Assembly (NCBI RefSeq): GCF_900188245.1
Contig: NZ_FZOK01000015.1
Coordinates: 1-64,000 of the forward strand
Length of the DNA stretch: 64,000 nucleotides
Direction: 5' to 3'
From: Belliella buryatensis
GTDB taxonomy: Bacteria > Bacteroidota > Bacteroidia > Cytophagales > Cyclobacteriaceae
Both the position numbers and the translations under genes were made by a program. Shown one piece after another: positions 44,671 through 53,586 of this stretch; within the stretch, counting starts at the first letter, position 1, and every line of letters starts with the position of its first letter. The notes under the pieces are model-generated. The model saw only the letters and a list, made by a program, of their open reading frames with translations, was not told where the DNA came from and did no database searches.

Positions 44671-44702
44671 AAAAAAGTCTTGACCCTGAGATCAAGACTT
44701 TT
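44671..44702 (-). terminator. Intrinsic terminator of rpsT
   Basis: AAGTCTTGA / TCAAGACTT with an eight-base loop and a T-run on the minus strand, 20 bp after the rpsT stop. Confidence 0.85.
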
Positions 44703-44722
44703 AATATGTTTCTGGGCATAAA

Positions 44723-44977
44723 TTATCCCATGGAATTAACCAATTTGGTCAATTTTGATTTCTTGTTAGAAGCATTGTTCTTATGAATGATATTCTTCTT
44801 AGCCAATTTATCAATCATAGAAGTTACTTTTTTCAAAAGCTCTTGAGCTTCTACTTTGTCAGTAGTTAACCTCAATCTTTTGATAAAAGTCCTTGTAGTT
44901 TTGGCCTGATATCTGTTTCTCAAACGTTTGGCTTCGTTTGCACGAATTCTTTTAATTGCCGATTTGTGATTTGCCAT
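44723..44977 (-). CDS. rpsT: 30S ribosomal protein S20
   Basis: 84 aa, very basic and helical: MANHKSAIKRIRANEAKRLRNRYQAKTTRTFIKRL, with the C-terminal LAKKNIIHKNNASNKKSKLTKLV. It binds 16S rRNA early in 30S assembly. It stands alone with its own promoter and terminator. Confidence 0.97.
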   Translation of the reverse strand: MANHKSAIKRIRANEAKRLRNRYQAKTTRTFIKRLRLTTDKVEAQELLKKVTSMIDKLAKKNIIHKNNASNKKSKLTKLVNSMG

Positions 44978-45026
44978 ATCTTTGTTTACTTAATTTCTTT
45001 ACAATCCCCTTGTCCTAAACGGAGTG

Positions 45027-45058
45027 CAAATTTAATAGATTAATTTTTAAACACAAAA
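45027..45058 (-). promoter_or_regulatory. Promoter of rpsT
   Basis: Minus-strand TTTTG (45054-45058), 19 bases, then TAAATTTG (45027-45034), a full match to the Bacteroidota form. Confidence 0.7.
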
Positions 45059-45185
45059 GGATTTCTAAACTAAACCTGGTAAAGCTGAGAAATCAAGTCG
45101 AATAATTGTTCTAATACCGCCTTAGAACCACAAATGTAGCATTATTTTCTTTTATCAAAATGCGAAAAATTTATTATTTTTATAA

Positions 45186-46205
45186 ATGCGCAATTTTTTC
45201 ACACTCACACTGTTATTTCTTTTCTTAGACACTGCTGCGGTGGCTTGGGGTTTCTTTGCACACAAAAAAATCAATAGGCATGCCGTGTTTTCTCTCCCCC
45301 CTGAGATGATTGGTTTCTTCAAATCCAATATCCAATTTATCACTGAAAATGCTGTTAACCCTGATAGAAGAAGATACGCTGTCTTTGGGGAAGCCGAGAA
45401 ACACTACCTGGATGCAGATGTCTACGGAGATAGTGCGATCTACAAGCTACCGAGATATTGGAATCAAGCTGTAGAGAAATTTGGTGAAGAAGAACTGCGA
45501 AAGCATGGCATAGGACCTTGGAATGCCTACAACACCAAGAACCAACTCACAGAAGCTTTTAAGCGAAAAGATAAAAAAGCTATTCTTAGATTGGCAGCAG
45601 ATCTGGGACATTACATCGGCGATATCAACGTCCCACTTCACACAACCAAAAATTACAATGGGCAATTGACCAACCAATACGGCATCCATGCCTTCTGGGA
45701 GAGTAGAGTTCCTGAGTTATTGGCGGATGACTTTGATCTTTTTGTAGGTCAGGCAGAGTACCTACCCAACACCCAATTGGCTGCTTGGGACGCCATTATC
45801 TACGCACACCTTGCCTTAGATTCCGTATTGAATTTTGAAAAAATCCTAAGCACACGCTTTCCTGATGATAAAAAATACAGCTTTGAAGAGCGCGGTGGAA
45901 TCAATACTCGTGTTTATTCTAAAGAATTCACCAAAGCCTATAATGATATGCTCGCTGGTCAGGTAGAAAGACAAATGAAGCGTTCCATCAAAATGATTGC
46001 CGACTTCTGGTACAGCGCTTGGATAGACGCAGGACAACCTGTACTCAATGATTTGATGGACATGCCTGTAGAAGATTTGGAAGAAAAGTTTCCTCCGCCT
46101 ACTACTCCGCTCAACATTCGAGAGCATGAAGGCATCACCCTCCATGAATCCCCAGAAGATCTTAGAAAATCATTTTACAGAGCCATGTGGCGGACGGGGA
46201 ATTAA
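45186..46205 (+). CDS. Zinc-dependent phospholipase C / S1-P1 nuclease-like protein
   Basis: The 339-aa secreted protein has a signal peptide (MRNFFTLTLLFLFLDTAAVA) cut before Trp21. A mature N-terminal tryptophan followed by GFFAHKKINRHAVF is typical of zinc phospholipase C and P1-nuclease relatives, where Trp1 and following His residues bind zinc. Other ligands can be in AEKHYLDADVYGD and LAADLGHYIGDINVPLHTTKNYNGQLTNQYGIHAFWE, which has several His/Asp in family positions. Whether it acts on phospholipids or nucleic acid is not clear. Confidence 0.85.
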   Translation: MRNFFTLTLLFLFLDTAAVAWGFFAHKKINRHAVFSLPPEMIGFFKSNIQFITENAVNPDRRRYAVFGEAEKHYLDADVYGDSAIYKLPRYWNQAVEKFGEEELRKHGIGPWNAYNTKNQLTEAFKRKDKKAILRLAADLGHYIGDINVPLHTTKNYNGQLTNQYGIHAFWESRVPELLADDFDLFVGQAEYLPNTQLAAWDAIIYAHLALDSVLNFEKILSTRFPDDKKYSFEERGGINTRVYSKEFTKAYNDMLAGQVERQMKRSIKMIADFWYSAWIDAGQPVLNDLMDMPVEDLEEKFPPPTTPLNIREHEGITLHESPEDLRKSFYRAMWRTGN

Positions 46206-46331
46206 GGGTAATTTAATCTACTAAGTGCCAAGTATAATGTACAAAGAGATAAAGGCATCCGGTTTTAGGAGAAAGTGAAAAGGATAAAAGTGAAAGAGTA
46301 GGAGAACTACCATCTTTTAGAAATTAAAACC

Positions 46332-46523
46332 CTAAATGAGTTCATAAAAGCCAAATAAGAATATTGCAATAAAACCTAATACAAAAACACCATTTTCAAA
46401 TCCTTGATGTTCATTATAAGCCAATAGAAAAGTAAACCATTTAATAGAAAGAAATCCATTAATTGTCATTACCCCAGTAAAAAAGAACCGAACTATTACT
46501 TTATTAAAACCTACTTCGCCCAT
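46332..46523 (-). CDS. Small membrane protein, function unknown
   Basis: 63 aa with two hydrophobic stretches (VIVRFFFTGVMTINGFLSIKWFTFLLAY and NGVFVLGFIAIFLFGFYEL) around a charged EHQGFE turn. No family recognised. It starts 29 bp from the end of the aminotransferase gene on the same strand. It could be a chance frame, but the amino-acid pattern looks like a real membrane protein. Confidence 0.5.
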   Translation of the reverse strand: MGEVGFNKVIVRFFFTGVMTINGFLSIKWFTFLLAYNEHQGFENGVFVLGFIAIFLFGFYELI

Positions 46524-46552
46524 AAGATCTTATATTTAATTCCCCTGAAGTC

Positions 46553-47857
46553 TTAAGACTCCAAATAAGTCTTAATAGCATCTGCTAGTCTAGTAAAGGT
46601 GTTTTTAAAAGTAACTTCATCATCTTCCAATAAAGTTACTCTAAACCCTCTCAAATCGGAGCAAAAAGAAGATACTGGGACTACGCAGATTCCTGTAGAA
46701 GCCAATAAATAATACACAAATCTTTTGTCCAAAGGCATATTTTCTTCTTGCAACCAAGACTCCATCAAAGCTTTGATTTCTTTGTTTTCAATCGGCAAAA
46801 ACTGATTTGGACCGAGATAGATCTCTTCAAAAACAATAGTATTGTAAAATGCCCCTTGCGTAGGATTAAACTTGATGCCGGGAATACCAGAAAGCAACTC
46901 TTCCATCAGCTTACTTCTCTGTCCAATTTTAAAGTTTTCCGCTTGACGATATGCTGCATAATCAGGATGCGACATGATTTTTGGAATAGAAAGCTGTGGC
47001 AAAATAGTAGAGCACACTTCGATCATTTTGGCATTTTCCAATGTTTGTACATACTTGCTAAATTCCTTGGAAGCCTCTCGGTTATAAAACTCCATCCATC
47101 CACAGCGAGAACCTGGCCAAGGAAACTCTTTGGAAATCCCCTTCAATGAAATCGCAGGCAAATCCCCTACTACCTCTGACAATGCTACTGCCTCTATGCC
47201 ATTATAAGTGATATTTTGATAAATCTCATCAGCTATCAGTAATAGCTTGAATTCTCTGGCAATTTTCACAAACCCCTCCAACACTTCTTTGGGATATACC
47301 ATCCCTGTTGGATTATCTGGATTGATAATCAGAATGCCTACAATGCTCGGATTGTATTTGACTTTGTTGTAAAGGTCTTCCATATCAGGAAGCCACTGAT
47401 TATCTGGATCAAGCTTGTAAGTAATCGGTGCAGTATTTGCATGAGCTGCCTCTGCAGAACTATGCGTACTGTAAGCAGGAGAAGGACCTATAATCCTAGC
47501 TGTTGGAATTAAAAACTGATACAACTTGGCAATAGCATCTCCAAGACCATTAAAAAATAGTACATCCTCAGCAGTGATTTGAACGCCTTTTTTCTGATTG
47601 TTCAAATTTGCCAAAAACTTCCTTGTCTCTAATACACCTTTGGAATCTGCATAGCCGTAAGTTTGGTCTTGACTAACCAATTCAGAGACAATCTCTTTCA
47701 TCCAAGTTGGGATTTTATTATTCTTTTGAATTGGATCTCCAATGTTTTCCCAAGTGATTGTTTGCCCCAAAGCTTCGATCTGTCTTGCCTTTTTGACAAT
47801 ACCTCTAATTTCATAATTCAACTCTTCAGCTCCTGGCCTTAGCAAAATAGTCCTCAT
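46553..47857 (-). CDS. Class I/II PLP aminotransferase, AlaA-like
   Basis: A 434-aa fold-type I aminotransferase. The cofactor lysine is in ISLKGISKEFPWPGSRCGWMEF, and NPDNPTGMVYPKEVLEGFV, IADEIYQNITYNG and the N-terminal IGDPIQKNN region are typical. It may transfer amino groups to or from alanine, aspartate or related acids; the closest type cannot be fixed without a search. It is longer than the 5913 enzyme by about 35 residues. Small membrane proteins flank it on both sides. Confidence 0.87.
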   Translation of the reverse strand: MRTILLRPGAEELNYEIRGIVKKARQIEALGQTITWENIGDPIQKNNKIPTWMKEIVSELVSQDQTYGYADSKGVLETRKFLANLNNQKKGVQITAEDVLFFNGLGDAIAKLYQFLIPTARIIGPSPAYSTHSSAEAAHANTAPITYKLDPDNQWLPDMEDLYNKVKYNPSIVGILIINPDNPTGMVYPKEVLEGFVKIAREFKLLLIADEIYQNITYNGIEAVALSEVVGDLPAISLKGISKEFPWPGSRCGWMEFYNREASKEFSKYVQTLENAKMIEVCSTILPQLSIPKIMSHPDYAAYRQAENFKIGQRSKLMEELLSGIPGIKFNPTQGAFYNTIVFEEIYLGPNQFLPIENKEIKALMESWLQEENMPLDKRFVYYLLASTGICVVPVSSFCSDLRGFRVTLLEDDEVTFKNTFTRLADAIKTYLES

Positions 47858-47981
47858 ATATTTCCTGCTTGGATTTCATAGTAAAGAAACAAAAAAGAAC
47901 TTAGTGATTTAAAAAAGTTTATAAATGATTTTTAAACCTACTCTTATGAAAAACATTTGTCAAGTGAAGCTTCAAAAAAGC

Positions 47982-48182
47982 TTATAATTTTTGTTTGGAC
48001 TTAATCTCTTTTTGCTTTTTCCACTCAATCCAAGCCATGTGTAGAAAGTTTGCCAGTAAAAGAAAGATCATTGAAACCCAGATCGCACCTTTAATACTCC
48101 CTAAATATTCAAAACCCAAATAATGCGGTGCTAAAATAGCTGCATGGATAGCAATGGCGATATTTAAAAATTTTTTGTTCAT
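47982..48182 (-). CDS. Small membrane protein, function unknown
   Basis: 66 aa with two membrane helices (FLNIAIAIHAAILAPHYLGF and GAIWVSMIFLLLANFLHMAW) and a basic C-terminal tail (EWKKQKEIKSKQKL) that should stay in the cytosol. No family recognised. The ATG start is plausible. Confidence 0.6.
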   Translation of the reverse strand: MNKKFLNIAIAIHAAILAPHYLGFEYLGSIKGAIWVSMIFLLLANFLHMAWIEWKKQKEIKSKQKL

Positions 48183-48210
48183 CGATTCAAATTTGATTTA
48201 CTAAAATAAA

Positions 48211-48247
48211 AAAACCATCCTCAACTCAAAAGTTTAAGGATGGTTTT
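48211..48247 (-). terminator. Intrinsic terminator after ettA
   Basis: AAACCATCCT / AGGATGGTTT hairpin with a long loop and, on the minus strand, a T-run; it lies about 125 bp beyond the ettA stop. Confidence 0.75.
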
Positions 48248-48331
48248 TAAATGCAATTACCAAATCAAATTATCTGTAACACGCTTTCTTAGCAGTAGCC
48301 ACTTAAAATAATGTGAATACTATATGTGGAG

Positions 48332-48364
48332 CCGCCGTGGACTGTTGACAATGGACAATTGACA
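48332..48364 (-). repeat. Short degenerate GTC-type intergenic repeat
   Basis: Minus-strand GTCAATTGTCCATTGTCAAC just 3' of the ettA stop; related to the run at 24226-24252, also 3' of a minus-strand gene. Confidence 0.4.
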
Positions 48365-48370
48365 AATTTA

Positions 48371-50050
48371 TTACCTCAAAGGCTTATATTTAATCCTCTT
48401 AGGAGTCACATCACCAAGGCGTTTTTTCTTATTCTCTTCATAATCGGAGAAGTTTCCTTCAAACCAATACACTTGAGAATCTCCCTCAAATGCCAAGATA
48501 TGGGTACAAATCCTATCCAAGAACCATCTATCATGGGAAATGATCACCGCACATCCACCGAAGTTCTCCAATGCCTCTTCTAAAGCTCTCAGTGTATTGA
48601 CATCGAGATCGTTGGTAGGTTCATCGAGTAGCAAAAGGTTTCCACCTTCTTTGAGTGTCATCGCCAAGTGAACTCTATTCCGCTCTCCGCCGGATAGTAC
48701 GCCTACTTTTTTCTCCTGATCAGAACCTGTGAAATTGAATTTTCCGACATAGGCACGGGAGTTCATTTCTTTGTTCCCCAGTTTAATGATTTCGTTGCCT
48801 CCTGAAATGGATTCATAGACTGATTTATTTGGATCCAATGTATCATGTTCTTGATCCACATACGCGAGCTTCACGGTCTCACCTACTTCGAAGTTACCAG
48901 CATCTGCTTTTTCTCTTCCTGTGATCAATTTAAAGAGGGTGGACTTACCAGCACCATTGGGACCGATGATTCCTACAATTCCTCCTTGAGGCAGGTTAAA
49001 AGATAGGTCTTCAAATAATAATTTATCTCCAAAAGCTTTGGAAACTCCATTGACTTCAATCACTTTGGCCCCTAATCTTGGCCCCGGTGGGATATAAAGC
49101 TCTAGCTTGGCTTCTCTTTCTTTTCCTTCTTCACTAATCAGTTTGTCATAAGCACTTAGACGCGCTTTTCCTTTGGCCTGACGGGCTTTCGGAGTCATTC
49201 TGATCCATTCCAATTCTCTTTCGAGCGTTTTCTGCCTTTTGGATTCGGTTTTTTCTTCTTGTTTCAACCTGTTTTGCTTTTGATCTAGCCAAGAGGAATA
49301 ATTTCCTTTCCAAGGAATCCCTTCTCCCCTATCCAATTCCAAAATCCATCCCGCAACATTATCCAAGAAATACCTATCGTGAGTTACTGCGATGACAGTT
49401 CCTTTATATTGTTTGAGGTGTTGCTCAAGCCAAAGGACTGACTCGGCATCGAGGTGGTTGGTAGGTTCATCAAGGAGCAGTACATCTGGCTCTTGAAGCA
49501 AAAGTCGACAAAGTGCCACTCTTCTTTTTTCACCACCGGAAAGATTTCCAACGATAGCATCACTTGGTGGAAGTCTAAGCGCATCCATAGCTTTCTCCAA
49601 CATGGTCTCCAATTCCCAAGCATTGGCAGCATCAAGCTTCTGCTGCACGTCTCCTTGCTTTTCGATCAACTTATCCATCGCATCTGGATCTTCCATCAAG
49701 GCAGGATCCATAAATTGCTCATTGATGGCTTCAAATTCTTTCAGCAAAGCGACTGTCTCGGACACTGCTTCCTCCACGATATCTTTCACTGTCTTGGTAG
49801 GGTCTAGCTGAGGTTCTTGTTCGAGCATCCCAACAGAATAACCTGGAGACCATACTACCTCTCCTTGAAACTCCTTATCTATTCCTGCAATGATTTTTAA
49901 CAAGGAACTTTTACCCGAACCATTGAGGCCTAGGACACCGATTTTGGCTCCATAGAAAAATGATAGATAGATATCTTTAAGTACTCTCTTTTGAGGGGGG
50001 TAGATTTTGGATACCCCAGCCATTGAAAATATGATCTTCTCTCCGCTCAT
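48371..50050 (-). CDS. ettA: Energy-dependent translational throttle protein EttA
   Basis: 559 aa, an ABC-F factor matching EttA in size and sequence. Domain 1 has [36 protein letters not shown] and [16 protein letters not shown]; domain 2 has [30 protein letters not shown] and [16 protein letters not shown]; the ribosome-binding arm lies in the linker with [19 protein letters not shown]. EttA gates the first elongation steps according to ATP/ADP. It differs from the ABC-F at 34526 by carrying the EttA-type arm sequence. Confidence 0.95.
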   Translation of the reverse strand: MSGEKIIFSMAGVSKIYPPQKRVLKDIYLSFFYGAKIGVLGLNGSGKSSLLKIIAGIDKEFQGEVVWSPGYSVGMLEQEPQLDPTKTVKDIVEEAVSETVALLKEFEAINEQFMDPALMEDPDAMDKLIEKQGDVQQKLDAANAWELETMLEKAMDALRLPPSDAIVGNLSGGEKRRVALCRLLLQEPDVLLLDEPTNHLDAESVLWLEQHLKQYKGTVIAVTHDRYFLDNVAGWILELDRGEGIPWKGNYSSWLDQKQNRLKQEEKTESKRQKTLERELEWIRMTPKARQAKGKARLSAYDKLISEEGKEREAKLELYIPPGPRLGAKVIEVNGVSKAFGDKLLFEDLSFNLPQGGIVGIIGPNGAGKSTLFKLITGREKADAGNFEVGETVKLAYVDQEHDTLDPNKSVYESISGGNEIIKLGNKEMNSRAYVGKFNFTGSDQEKKVGVLSGGERNRVHLAMTLKEGGNLLLLDEPTNDLDVNTLRALEEALENFGGCAVIISHDRWFLDRICTHILAFEGDSQVYWFEGNFSDYEENKKKRLGDVTPKRIKYKPLR

Positions 50051-50187
50051 TTGCTGTGTTTTTGATTAATATTCGTCAACTTAAGGAACAAAGATGCAAA
50101 AAAAGGGCTTTCTTAGGATATATGATTTCGAATTAATTAATTTGCAATTAGTATAGAATATAAACCACTACAACCTATTAAATCAAA

Positions 50188-51435
50188 ATGGAGCATCCAT
50201 ACGGATACATTAAGGACAATAAGGTATTTTTGAAGGGATTTTTGGGCCAGCCCGATAGAGTTATCGGGGAAGTAAAAGAAAACGAGGCATCCACCCTTAA
50301 ATACTTTGAAGACAGATTTGCTACAGTCACCGAGAAGGTAGAGAATCTTAAAAAAGACATAGAAGAGAATCAAAACAAAGGATCATTTCTAATGAAACTG
50401 ATTCATTTGAGAGATTCATTGATGCAATACGATGCCTTGGGAGACTTTGTCCCTTTGATTGAAGAACTCAATCAGCTAGAGGCCTACTTAGAAGACATCA
50501 TCAAGAAGAATAGAGAGAGGAATCTTGAAATCAAACGTGGGCTAATTTTAGAAGCAGAGGCACTCAAAAATAATACAGATTGGAAAGAAACTTCGGAGCT
50601 ATTCAAAGAACTGAAATTGAGATGGATCAAAACTGGTCCTGTAGAGAAAGAATTTGAAGAAGAAATTGAAAATGATTTCAATACAGCAGTAGACGTTTTC
50701 TTTGACAAGAGAAAAATATTCTTTGAAGAAATGGCTGCTCAGGCTGAAGAAAACATTAAAGTCTACGAAGACTTAGTGAGACAAGCGCAGGAAGCTTTCA
50801 ACAATCCAGATGCAAAAAAAGCTTTTGAAGTCAGCAAAAGAATCCAAAAAGAATGGAAAGCATCAGGAAAAGTCCCTGCTGAAAAAAGACAACCTCTCTG
50901 GGACGAATTTTCCAAGCTCAACAACCGTATATTCAGTAGGTTCAGGAGAGAAATGCAATCAGGGCCTAGACTCAACCCAAGAGAAGTCATAGCCAAAATG
51001 GAATCCATCACCGAGGATATGAAAAAGCTTGCGTATCAAGAAAGCACACCTATGGTGACCTCCCAAGCTAAAAAACTTCAAGCAGAATGGAAGCCCTTGA
51101 GTCAGACGCGTCCTAGAGATGCAAATTTGATCACTAGAAATTTCATCTTTTACTCTGAAATTGTTTTTGAAAAATCATTCTTGAACAGGCTCGCGATTTC
51201 AAAGTATGATGACTTTAGAGACAAGTCAGATGAAGAACAAGCGAAAATCAAAATAGCCATCCTCAAAGACCTACTCCAAAGAGATGAAAGTGAGCTGAGG
51301 ACAGTAAAAGAAAATTCAGAGAACTTCAGAAGTCAGGAACCAGATTTTGAAATTATGATGCGAAGAAAGATCAGTGCATTCAGGAGAAAAATTGATGTGA
51401 AAAATTTTATCTTAAAGGAACTTTCAAACAAATAA
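50188..51435 (+). CDS. DUF349 domain protein
   Basis: A 415-aa, almost wholly helical cytosolic protein made of repeated DUF349 units. Examples are WKETSELFKELKLRWIKTGPV, AFEVSKRIQKEWKASGKVPAEKRQPLWDEFSK and KKLQAEWKPLSQTRPRDANLITR, each with the conserved W...W...G..P pattern. Function is unknown. It is a single gene transcribed towards the DUF2795 gene. Confidence 0.92.
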   Translation: MEHPYGYIKDNKVFLKGFLGQPDRVIGEVKENEASTLKYFEDRFATVTEKVENLKKDIEENQNKGSFLMKLIHLRDSLMQYDALGDFVPLIEELNQLEAYLEDIIKKNRERNLEIKRGLILEAEALKNNTDWKETSELFKELKLRWIKTGPVEKEFEEEIENDFNTAVDVFFDKRKIFFEEMAAQAEENIKVYEDLVRQAQEAFNNPDAKKAFEVSKRIQKEWKASGKVPAEKRQPLWDEFSKLNNRIFSRFRREMQSGPRLNPREVIAKMESITEDMKKLAYQESTPMVTSQAKKLQAEWKPLSQTRPRDANLITRNFIFYSEIVFEKSFLNRLAISKYDDFRDKSDEEQAKIKIAILKDLLQRDESELRTVKENSENFRSQEPDFEIMMRRKISAFRRKIDVKNFILKELSNK

Positions 51436-51445
51436 TCAGTTAAAG

Positions 51446-51475
51446 ATTGAAAATTTAAAACAATTTCTATTTTTG
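51446..51475 (+). promoter_or_regulatory. Promoter of the DUF2795 gene
   Basis: ATTG (51446-51449), 18 bases, then TATTTTTG (51468-51475), 38 bases before the ATG. Confidence 0.55.
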
Positions 51476-51513
51476 CAACCCGTTAAGGCGGTAAACATTA
51501 AAACATTGACACT

Positions 51514-51735
51514 ATGTACTGGACATTAGAACTTGCATCTTACCTTGAAGATGCTCCATGGCCTGCAACCAAGGACGAATTGATCGATTATGCAATCCGT
51601 TCGGGCGCTCCTTTGGAAGTCGTAGAAAACTTACAAGAACTGGAGGATGACGGTGAGCCTTACGAGAACATCGAGGAAATTTGGCCGGATTATCCGACTA
51701 AAGATGATTTCTTCTTCAACGAGGACGAATATTAA
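51514..51735 (+). CDS. DUF2795 family small acidic protein
   Basis: 73 aa, acidic, with the conserved MYWTLELASYLEDAPWPATKDELIDYAIRSGAPLEVVENL and the C-terminal EIWPDYPTKDDFFFNEDE. Matches DUF2795, a short helical domain of unknown role widespread in Bacteroidota. It has its own promoter and terminator. Confidence 0.92.
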   Translation: MYWTLELASYLEDAPWPATKDELIDYAIRSGAPLEVVENLQELEDDGEPYENIEEIWPDYPTKDDFFFNEDEY

Positions 51736-51763
51736 AAAAGAGCCACTTTAGGCTCTTTTTTAT
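51735..51763. terminator. Bidirectional terminator
   Basis: AGAGCC / GGCTCT hairpin with a six-base loop, A-run and T-run on the two sides, between the convergent DUF2795 and LytTR genes. Confidence 0.85.
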
Positions 51764-51801
51764 CTTTATTAGCTTAATTCTTATTAATCAAAAGTTATCA
51801 C

Positions 51802-52536
51802 CTACAATCCTAAAGCTTGTTTCAGTTTTGGATAACCTGTCTTACTCACAGGGACTTTGGCTCCTGACTTCAAAAGCAATAAGTAACCATCTTTTTCGTA
51901 AGGTTCGATTTTAGTAATCTCTCCAAGATTAACAATATAAGATCGATGCACCCTAACAAATTGCTTGGGGTTAAGTATTGCTTCAAAAAATTTCATCGTT
52001 TTGTTTTTTAGAAACTTCCCTTCGACTGTGTAGATATTGACATAATCATCATTTGCTTCTAAGTACCTCACCTCTGAAGAAGGGATAATCTTGATCTCAT
52101 TTTTGTCTTTGAGTACAATCCTCTCCGAAGGCCCACTAAGTTCAATTTTAGACAAAAGTAAATTTGGAACATTTTCTTCATTTCCTTGAAGCTTAAGAAA
52201 TTTTTCGAAAGCCATCGCAAATCGTTCTTTAGAAAACGGCTTCAAAAGATAATCCACAGCATGAGAATCGAAAGCTTTCATGGCATAAGCATCGTAAGCT
52301 GTAGTGAAAATTACTGCTGGAGTTTTTTCGAGCAATTCAAGCATTTCAAACCCAGTGATTTTTGGCATTTGAACATCGAGAAAAATTAAATCCGGCTCGT
52401 GTTCTTTAATAGCTTTGAGTCCTTCAAAACCATCATGACAAATTGCTTTCACACTGGCTTCTGGAAATTCAGACAAATAATCCTCAACTAGCGCAGCTGC
52501 TAAGGGCTCGTCATCAATGATGATAATATTGATCAT
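51802..52536 (-). CDS. LytTR-type response regulator
   Basis: 244 aa from the ATG giving MINIIIIDDEPLAAALVEDY. The receiver domain has the acid pocket IIDDE, phosphoacceptor Asp54 in LIFLDVQMP, TTAYDAYAMKAF and the Lys in YLLKPFSKERF. The C-terminal LytTR DNA-binding domain runs to the end, with VRYLEANDDYVNIYTVEGKF and VHRSYIVNLGEI. The start lies inside the end of the kinase gene (23-bp overlap), so the pair are translated together. Expected targets are envelope or secretion genes; none can be named here. Confidence 0.93.
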   Translation of the reverse strand: MINIIIIDDEPLAAALVEDYLSEFPEASVKAICHDGFEGLKAIKEHEPDLIFLDVQMPKITGFEMLELLEKTPAVIFTTAYDAYAMKAFDSHAVDYLLKPFSKERFAMAFEKFLKLQGNEENVPNLLLSKIELSGPSERIVLKDKNEIKIIPSSEVRYLEANDDYVNIYTVEGKFLKNKTMKFFEAILNPKQFVRVHRSYIVNLGEITKIEPYEKDGYLLLLKSGAKVPVSKTGYPKLKQALGL

Positions 52537-53572
52537 AGTTTTGGGGTATTTTGATTTGAACCTTAAATAACTTAGCATCTGCTTGAGTGGCTAAAAGATC
52601 ATGTCTCCCAAATAAAAGAAATAACCTTCTCCTAATCACTTCAAGACCAAAGCCCTCTCCACCTGCTTGCCCTGCTTGAGGATCATAAGGATTTACGATT
52701 CTAACTACCAAATAAGCTTCTTCTGAGCTGAACGATACTCGAATATTCACCTCTCCAAGCAAACCATACAAGCCGTGCTTGATGGCATTTTCTAAGAGAG
52801 GTTGAACCAATAAGGGAGGCAATTTACATACTCCTACTTCCCCTTTTTGATCAAAATCAACATGCAATCGATGACCAAATCGAACCTTTTCTATCCCTAC
52901 AAATAAATGTAAAAATGCTAATTCCTCCTCTAAAGAGATCCACTTTTGATCATTTTTTCGGATAGTCTTTCTAAGAAATTCCGATAGTTGGATCACCATT
53001 TCTTGAGCTTGCTCAGGACTTCGATGGAGCAGAGAACTGATAGAATTTAGACTGTTGAACAAGAAATGTGGCTGAAGCTGTTGCCTCAGTTGATACAGTT
53101 CAGCTTCTTTGGCGAGTTTTTGAATCTGCTCTTCCCTCTCTTTATGCTGAAGTTGAGTTTCTAGTTTGGATTGAAAAAGCAAGATTACAGTATAACACAA
53201 ACACAATAGGAAGATGATAAATAATTTTACAAAAAAAGCATTTGACATCAATCTTAAATAGTCATCTTCATTTTTTGTAAAAAATTCCATACTAAACATA
53301 CCAGAAAAAAACACCATCAAGGAAACTGAAATTGGGAAAATCATAAAAATGAATACACTTCTACCTTGCGGTGAATAAAATCTAAAGATATTCTCCAATA
53401 GAAAAAATCCTAGTGTCAAAAATGCGGTATGAATGCTGACATCAAATAAAGCAACGCTTAAACTTACCCCGAAGGAATGAATCAAATAAGCCACTCCAAC
53501 TATCCACAGTAGGATAATCAGAATGGCTTTGTACCAAAGTGAGTTAGAAAATTTAAAAACTTGACTGATCAC
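52514..53572 (-). CDS. LytS-like membrane histidine kinase
   Basis: 352 aa with four membrane helices in the first 135 residues (for example ILLWIVGVAYLIHSFG and LFIIFLLCLCYTVILLF). The cytosolic His_kinase domain has QLQPHFLFNSLNSISSLL (His169) and the ATPase part LPPLLVQPLLENAIKHGLYG and GEGFGLEVIRRRL. This fits the LytS/YehU group. It is partner to the LytTR regulator just downstream and follows a LiaF-like gene, together resembling envelope-stress sensing operons. Confidence 0.92.
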   Translation of the reverse strand: MISQVFKFSNSLWYKAILIILLWIVGVAYLIHSFGVSLSVALFDVSIHTAFLTLGFFLLENIFRFYSPQGRSVFIFMIFPISVSLMVFFSGMFSMEFFTKNEDDYLRLMSNAFFVKLFIIFLLCLCYTVILLFQSKLETQLQHKEREEQIQKLAKEAELYQLRQQLQPHFLFNSLNSISSLLHRSPEQAQEMVIQLSEFLRKTIRKNDQKWISLEEELAFLHLFVGIEKVRFGHRLHVDFDQKGEVGVCKLPPLLVQPLLENAIKHGLYGLLGEVNIRVSFSSEEAYLVVRIVNPYDPQAGQAGGEGFGLEVIRRRLFLLFGRHDLLATQADAKLFKVQIKIPQNYDQYYHH

Positions 53573-53586
53573 AGGTACAAGTTGGT

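Noticed and set aside
44618-44719. Longer RadC N-terminus
   Set aside because: The added residues are a hydrophobic run unlike RadC, and the family start is the ATG at 44617.
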